From NCBI GenBank assembly GCA_037951105.1, contig JBAMJV010003121.1:248001-312000 (forward strand): a stretch of 64,000 nucleotides of DNA. The letters run 5' to 3'. Shown here piece by piece: positions 58,738 to 64,000 of this stretch; position 1 is the first letter of the stretch; every line of letters starts with the position of its first letter. The position numbers and the translations under genes were made by a program. The notes under the pieces are model-generated. The model was not told the origin of the DNA. It saw only the letters and a program-made list of their open reading frames with translations, and did not search any database. The DNA comes from Echinarachnius parma (Eukaryota; Echinodermata; Echinoidea; Clypeasteroida; Echinarachniidae).

Positions 58738-58957
58738 GTCAGCGTGACTCTGTTGCTCTCTTTAGCCTCTGCCAAGACGGGAACTTTCTTCTCTTTACTC
58801 GTGAACATGAACCATGGGCTGTATCAGATATGAAAGAGAGAAACAAATACATCACACGATACAAATTTCTCTAGAAATCAGTCAGCGTGACTCTGTTGCT
58901 CTCTTTAGCCTCTGCCAAGACTGGAACTTTCTTCTCTTTACTCACATGAACCATGGG
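58738..58957 (-). pseudogene. Two tandem copies of the same exon
   Basis: Copies at about 58,738-58,818 and 58,880-58,957, spaced about 143 bases, keep the acceptor and KKVPVLAEA. Both replace the donor with TTTCTAGAG. The first has a short insertion that stops the frame. Confidence 0.8.
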
Positions 58958-59110
58958 CTGTAATCAGAAAAAGTCTAATAGATTAACTTCAATAACATCG
59001 CTAACTTAAAAAGGAGATATAACTATATATAAGATAATGACGTCATAATTAAGGGAAATTGAGCGTTCCTATTGGTTGATTACCAATGCTTAATCCGGTA
59101 TAATCAATGG

Positions 59111-59149
59111 TAAAGTTATAATACATAAAAATTATGTATTATAACTTTT
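59111..59149. repeat. Perfect short palindrome
   Basis: AAAGTTATAATACATAA is followed after a few bases by its complement. It is AT-rich and could form a cruciform. Confidence 0.85.
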
Positions 59150-59979
59150 CAGTGACGTACAAATTTCCCATAGACCACCCAAACGATACCAAAACAATGG
59201 CGATACGATAATTGTCTTACTATCGATATAACGATTCTGGGTGTTTAATAAAACGATATATCGTGTTTCGCATTTTTGTGGGCCTTTTTTTATTCGATTG
59301 TAACCGATACAAAACTAGCGATAGCAAATTTGTTTTCCAACAATTTCTTCTTCTTCTTCTTCTTGTAGTCTGCCTCCTTCAACTTGAAGATTCTTGCAAA
59401 CTTTGTGTGTGTGTGTGTGTATACTATACGCGACGTGCATAGTTCATATTCTTACTTGCAAGTCCAAACTCATTTATAAATGTAGCGAGATAGAATTTAG
59501 GCCCTTTTAGAAATAAAGAGGGGTAAGAGTTAAGACCTTTTGGTAGTAGATTATAGTTTTGTCCTTTTCACAGGATCCATTTAGTTTCTCCACTTTTAGT
59601 GTGGTCCCACAACCTTCGTACTTGACCTCTTCATGTGCTAGCAGTGCATGGACACACACTTAATGGTCTGGACCTTGCTTGTTGTATACATAAGGGATCA
59701 CTTTATGAAGGAAGAATATTCTAAATCACATTAATAGACTCTTTGGCCTCCACATAATGGGCAAGCGGGCGAAGAAAGATACCTGTTTTCTCTTAGTCTG
59801 GTCAGTTTTTATAAAGAATATAATAACTTTGTTGGACGTCAATCTAGAGTTTGTTTAGAATTGGGGGTAGACTTTCTGGCTACTGGGTATTAATTATAAG
59901 ATATTGGTGTGATGAATGACCATTGTTACTATGGAGAAAATATGCTTACTCTTCAAGATAATTTTGATATTCTTTTTGT

Positions 59980-61060
59980 ATTTCCTGTAGAGGCGGGACT
60001 ATTATATTAAACCACACCCCAAACAAAATGCCTTTGACCAATAGGAATAAGTTGAAGTCATTATTTTAGGAAATTAGAGAATGTATCCAATCACAAAGTT
60101 ACAAGAACCCCTACCCCCCTATGATGGACAGGAATGAGCCTCCATAGGGCCATGTAGTTAAGGGCCCATATAAAAGGGAATGTAATAGGACATTTAGGAG
60201 GAGTCCCACGAATAGCATAGTAAGGAGCAGTAACCAAGAGCAGTTAGCTCTCATCCCACCCCGTTTCCCGTCACCCATCATCCTCATCACAGTAACTATT
60301 AACATCGTTTAACTAGAACTTGAATTGGAGATCGTTTAACTAGAACTTGAATTGGAGATACCGGAGGAATCAAAGCTGAATTTACAAGAGAACTGTGCTT
60401 TGAATATTGTCGGAGACTGAGATTGAAGTTATATAAACTGAATCGAATAAGTGAACTGTTGCCGAAGAACAAACCCTAATTGTTTGAGGCCACATATATT
60501 CGACAATAAGCGGTTTGCTTCCGTTGTTTGACGCCAAGCTCAACTTGTGAGTTCCCGCCACCCAGTTTTCTAGCCCCAGGTCGTCCCGTAACCAGTCCCG
60601 TCCCGACATCGATGCCGAGCCCGAAGTCAGCCCGTCCCGAAGTACAGCCCACCACGAAGCGCGCCCGAGTCCGAAACCGACACAATTGTTATAGCTAAGT
60701 GGCCACCATTTACTAATCTCATTTCCCTTAACTATCCCTCCCTTTCCCGTAGATCCTTGATAAAAAGTATTTAAGTAACTATAACTAAGCAAGTAACAAG
60801 TTGCCCCTTATCCCCAAAGAGTACTTCGCAATTATATGTATTGCAACTGTTGATATTTACATTTACTCAGGTTGTATTATTTTGCTTCAATTAAGATTTA
60901 TGGAAAGGAATTTGTGATTCCTTTATGCATTTTATCTCAAATAAACGTTTGCCAAGTGACATTTTAATTTAAATCTTGTCCAAGCACTTTATTTCTGGAT
61001 TTGTTTGTTTATATTTTATATTTTGATAATATAAAATTAACGGTGGTTTAATTGAACTAA
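59980..61060 (+). mobile_element. Possible solo LTR (fossil)
   Basis: A TATA box (CATATAAAAG at 60,167-60,176) lies about 770 bases before an AATAAA at 60,940-60,945, in a non-coding, otherwise unique block with a 29-bp tandem duplication at 60,306-60,358. This is LTR-like architecture, but no second LTR, primer site or coding region was recognised and the borders are uncertain. It could equally be an old promoter. Confidence 0.3.
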
Positions 61061-61084
61061 CCCCTCCCCCGAGTGGAAGTCATT

Positions 61085-61565
61085 TGAGCTAAAGCTGGGT
61101 TCCCACTGCCGATCAGATCAACTCGATCAAGCCCGATCAGGCTATTTTGGCATATTTTTGCCTGTTCGGGCTTGCTCGGCAAGGGCGATCGGGGTCGATC
61201 TACCTTGATCGGCATGGTCCCGCTCCCTACACGAATATTTTTGACAGTCAAAAATCTTCGTGTAGGGGTCGAGAAGGCAAGCGATCGAACAGCGATCGTG
61301 TATTGATCGAGTGGAGGTCTAGCTGGTCGGGAAACGATCGTATAGAGATCTAGTTTGGTCTGGATGGATTTTTTCCACCGATCATCTCGATCTATACTCG
61401 ACTACGACACGATTGGTTCCCGATCAACTCGATCATGGTTCGATCTGTTTTTATTAACAACTCGACCGCTACACGAGCGCTACGCGACTTCCTTAAACCG
61501 CTACTCTCATTTTTTGACTGCTACTCGAGCGCACTCGATCACATCCCGAGCACGAAGAGCTAAAT
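61085..61565. repeat. CGATCG-word island
   Basis: GATCG/CGATC and ACTCGA words recur every 10-20 bases, with a strong hairpin at about 61,226-61,266 (CTACACGAA ... TTCGTGTAG). It is GC-richer than its surroundings. The left edge, CTGGGTTCCCACTGCCGATC, looks like an element end; no matching right end was found. Confidence 0.7.
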
Positions 61566-61593
61566 GTAGAGTGTGCACTACTGCTGACATTGA

Positions 61594-61609
61594 GTGAGAT
61601 GATGGTGAC

Positions 61610-61644
<35 letters not shown>

Positions 61645-61671
61645 CGATGATGATAATGATGATGATGATGA
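61594..61671. repeat. (GATGAT)n microsatellite
   Basis: Impure trinucleotide tract of GATGAT with GACGAT interruptions. Confidence 0.95.
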
Positions 61672-62063
61672 ATTTGTGATCAAATGACACATTTTGTAAA
61701 ATCATCTTTTAAACGTCATAAATTAGAATCTAAAACATTTCAATCGTAATGTTGTTTAAACGTTATTGGAATATTGTAGCTAAATCTGTTAGTATGTCAT
61801 TATAACATCAGGTTCATGTATTAAGGACATTTTAAAGAGACTTTTATAAAATGTTTCGCTCTAGCATTTTAAAAACATTAATTTATTGACATTAGTAGTA
61901 AATGTTTTTATTTAAGAAATAAATCAACATTTAAAAAATGTTTCTCACCTTACTTTTTCTAGAAATTGTCTTTTAAATATTGATGCAGAATATCATGCGA
62001 GTATTAGACATCATGAATCATGACCTTTTCTATTTTAGTATAAAGAGATTTTTTAAATGTTAA

Positions 62064-62598
62064 AGGGGTAGTTTAGTTTTGGTAAGGCTGAACTTTAATA
62101 GCCAAAACCTCACACAGTAACATTATAAACTAATAGTTATAACTCCACCATGCTCGAAAGGTATACAAAATTACAAGCGACTAGGTAAAAAGCCTGTTAT
62201 CATTCAAAAAGAGCAATTAAAACACAAGAGGGTGCTTTTTAAAAAGGCATTGGTTTCAACCATTTTTCATACAAAATTATGTATGTGATGTTGTATTGAT
62301 ATAATTATTAAATAGCGAGATCATCAACAACTTTTAAAAAAAAACGCTTTTGACATTTTAAAAAAAGTGCAAGCATTTTTTTCTACATAATTATCATCTA
62401 ATTATTTGGGCCCCAAATAATTATAAGATCAGATATATTTATTGATATTTTAGCCGTTTCTGGGTCGATTTTGACCAAATAAAGCTCATTCTGCCATTAT
62501 AATTGCATGTTCTCTCAAATTCGACACTCAGTTTTTCATTACCTCACAAAACATTTTTTTATGTGCAGCGCCCTCTCTACCAAAACTAAAGTACCCCT
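62064..62598. mobile_element. TTAA-flanked MITE A
   Basis: The inverted ends AGGGGTAGTTTAGTTTTGG and its complement are bordered by TTAA on both sides. The third array unit (ATGTTAAATTTG near 63,318) shows the uninterrupted target. This is a piggyBac-type signature. It is non-coding. Confidence 0.9.
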
Positions 62599-62752
62599 TT
62601 AAATTTGTGATAAAATGAAACATTTTGTAAAATCATCGTTTAAACGTCATAAATTTGAATCTAAAACATGATCGTAATGTTGTTTAAACGTTATTGGAAT
62701 ATTTTAGCATAATCTTTGATTATGTCAATATAACATCAAGTTTCTGCTTTAA

Positions 62753-63079
62753 AGCCAAAGTCCAGTTTCGGGAAAGTAGCCGAATACATCTATATTGATC
62801 ATTATTGTTGAATATGTATTGAAATAGGGCTTTTGTGGTAAAAATCTGAACCTAAGCATTGTTAAATACAGAAATATCGGAAGAAATCAGTATTTTGTAA
62901 TACACGTAGTGTACATGGCGTATGGGCGATATATATCTATGCCTACATTGCTATATTATGCCTGGATAATCCTATATTAGTATAATTATATTCTTTCACA
63001 TTATTGGTAATAAGAGCTTTCATTTCATTTTTTGAGAGGGGGGGGGGGGGGGGGCGTTTCCAAAACTGGTCTTTACCTT
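62753..63079. mobile_element. TTAA-flanked MITE B
   Basis: The ends AGCCAAAGTCCAGTTTCGG and AAGGTAAAGACCAGTTTTGG (complement of the right end) are inverted with mismatches and bordered by TTAA. The other array units read TTAAGGACATTT without interruption at the same place. It carries a poly(G) run near its right end. Confidence 0.85.
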
Positions 63080-64000
63080 TTAAGGACATTTTGAATATAC
63101 GTTTATAAAATGTCCCGCTCTTGCATTTTAAAAACATCAAGGTATGACATTAGTAGTAAATGTTTTATCTAAGAAAAAAAAATCAACATTTAAAAAATGT
63201 TTGTCATACTTACATTTTCTAGAAAATGTCTTTTAAACATTAATGCAGGATGTCATGCGATTATTACACAGCATGATTCATAACATTTTCTTTTTCAGTA
63301 TATATAACTATTTTTTATGTTAAATTTGTGATAAAATGAAACATTTTGTAAACTCATCTTTAAAACGCCATAAAATGTGAATCTAAAACATTTTAATCTT
63401 AATGTTGTAGAAACGTTTTTGGAATATTGTAGCAAAAACTTAAATTATGTTATTATAACATCACGTTTATGTGTTAAGGACATTTAAAAAGACCTTTTAA
63501 GAATGTTTCGCTCTTGCATTTTAAAAACATTCAGTTATAGACATTAGAAGTAAATGTTTTTTTAAGGAAAGAAAATACCATTTAAAAATGTTTGTGATAT
63601 TTACATTTCATTGAACATGTTGTTTAACAATGAATAAAATACAAATCGAAAAAAATTCAGTCCTTATGTTGTTGAAACATTTTTTTTTTATATTGTAAAC
63701 AAATCTTAGATTTTGTTATCAAAACATCAGCTTGATGTTTTCAAGACATCTTAATTATATACTATTATAATATTTTGTTTTTGCATTGATTACACATTCT
63801 ATTATCAACATTAGAAGTTAATGTTTTTTCTTGAGGAAAAATCAACATTTAACAAATGTTTGTCATATTTTGTTTCCTGGAAAATGTTGTCTTAACATTT
63901 AAAATAGAGTGGCATTTGTTTTTTATAAAACATTCCTCACAACATTATTTATCTGAAAATATCATTTCTGTTTTAATATATTGTAAATATGTTTCAAAAA

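Larger units (their letters stand above)
61671..64000. repeat. AAATGTTT-word array in ~390-bp units
   Basis: Units start at 61,671, 62,602 and 63,324 with AATTTGTGATAAAATGAAAC, and a worn fourth runs to the window end. Each is dense in AAACATTT / AAATGTTT and TTTAAACG words, often paired as inverted repeats. Units 1/2 and 2 are separated or split by TTAA-flanked elements. The array continues past the window. Confidence 0.82.

Overview
This window is animal nuclear DNA: AT-rich, with small GT-AG exons scattered in a mass of transposon debris, microsatellites and long poly(G)/poly(C) runs. There are no bacterial-style operons. The repeat spectrum (many short terminal-inverted-repeat elements, Penelope-like and LINE scraps, tRNA-derived SINEs) and the gene content suggest a marine invertebrate, most likely a deuterostome such as an echinoderm. 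That placement is inference from style; no search was run.

Two genes can be read, both on the minus strand. The first is a THSD7-type (thrombospondin type-1 domain containing 7) gene, with fifteen phase-compatible exons between 25,886 and a stop codon at 9,670. It covers roughly the C-terminal half of the family's protein and ends with the family's Cys-rich EGF-like tail, but I see no transmembrane exon. The second is the 3' end of an unrecognised gene (exons at 58,591-58,675, 49,492-49,642 and 48,564-48,706) that ends in a Lys-rich tail.

Layout: 1-5,700 is a TG-rich tandem region carrying three copies of a ~690 bp foldback element. 5,822-5,967 is a (TCCA)n tract. 5,970-9,669 is the THSD7 3' flank and probable UTR. 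9,670-25,886 is the THSD7 gene, with a 6.9 kb inverted-repeat element in its largest intron. 26,000-36,800 holds a 1.1 kb palindrome, an inverted pair of Penelope-like 3' ends and no clear exon. 36,834-37,060 may be a 5' UTR exon. 37,800-48,500 is minisatellite and transposon territory. 48,560-58,960 is the second gene, split by a nested stack of transposons (49,700-57,908). 59,980-64,000 has an LTR-like fossil and more repeat arrays.

The two patterns most worth following are these. (1) Elements whose bodies are built almost wholly from one short palindromic word (CAACGTTGG, GACGTC, and perhaps CGATCG and an AAATGTTT-like word); at least two of them share a related terminal sequence, so they look like one superfamily. 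(2) Ghost exons: seven exons of the two genes have decayed or partial tandem copies beside them, as if this locus repeatedly duplicates an exon plus its splice sites.
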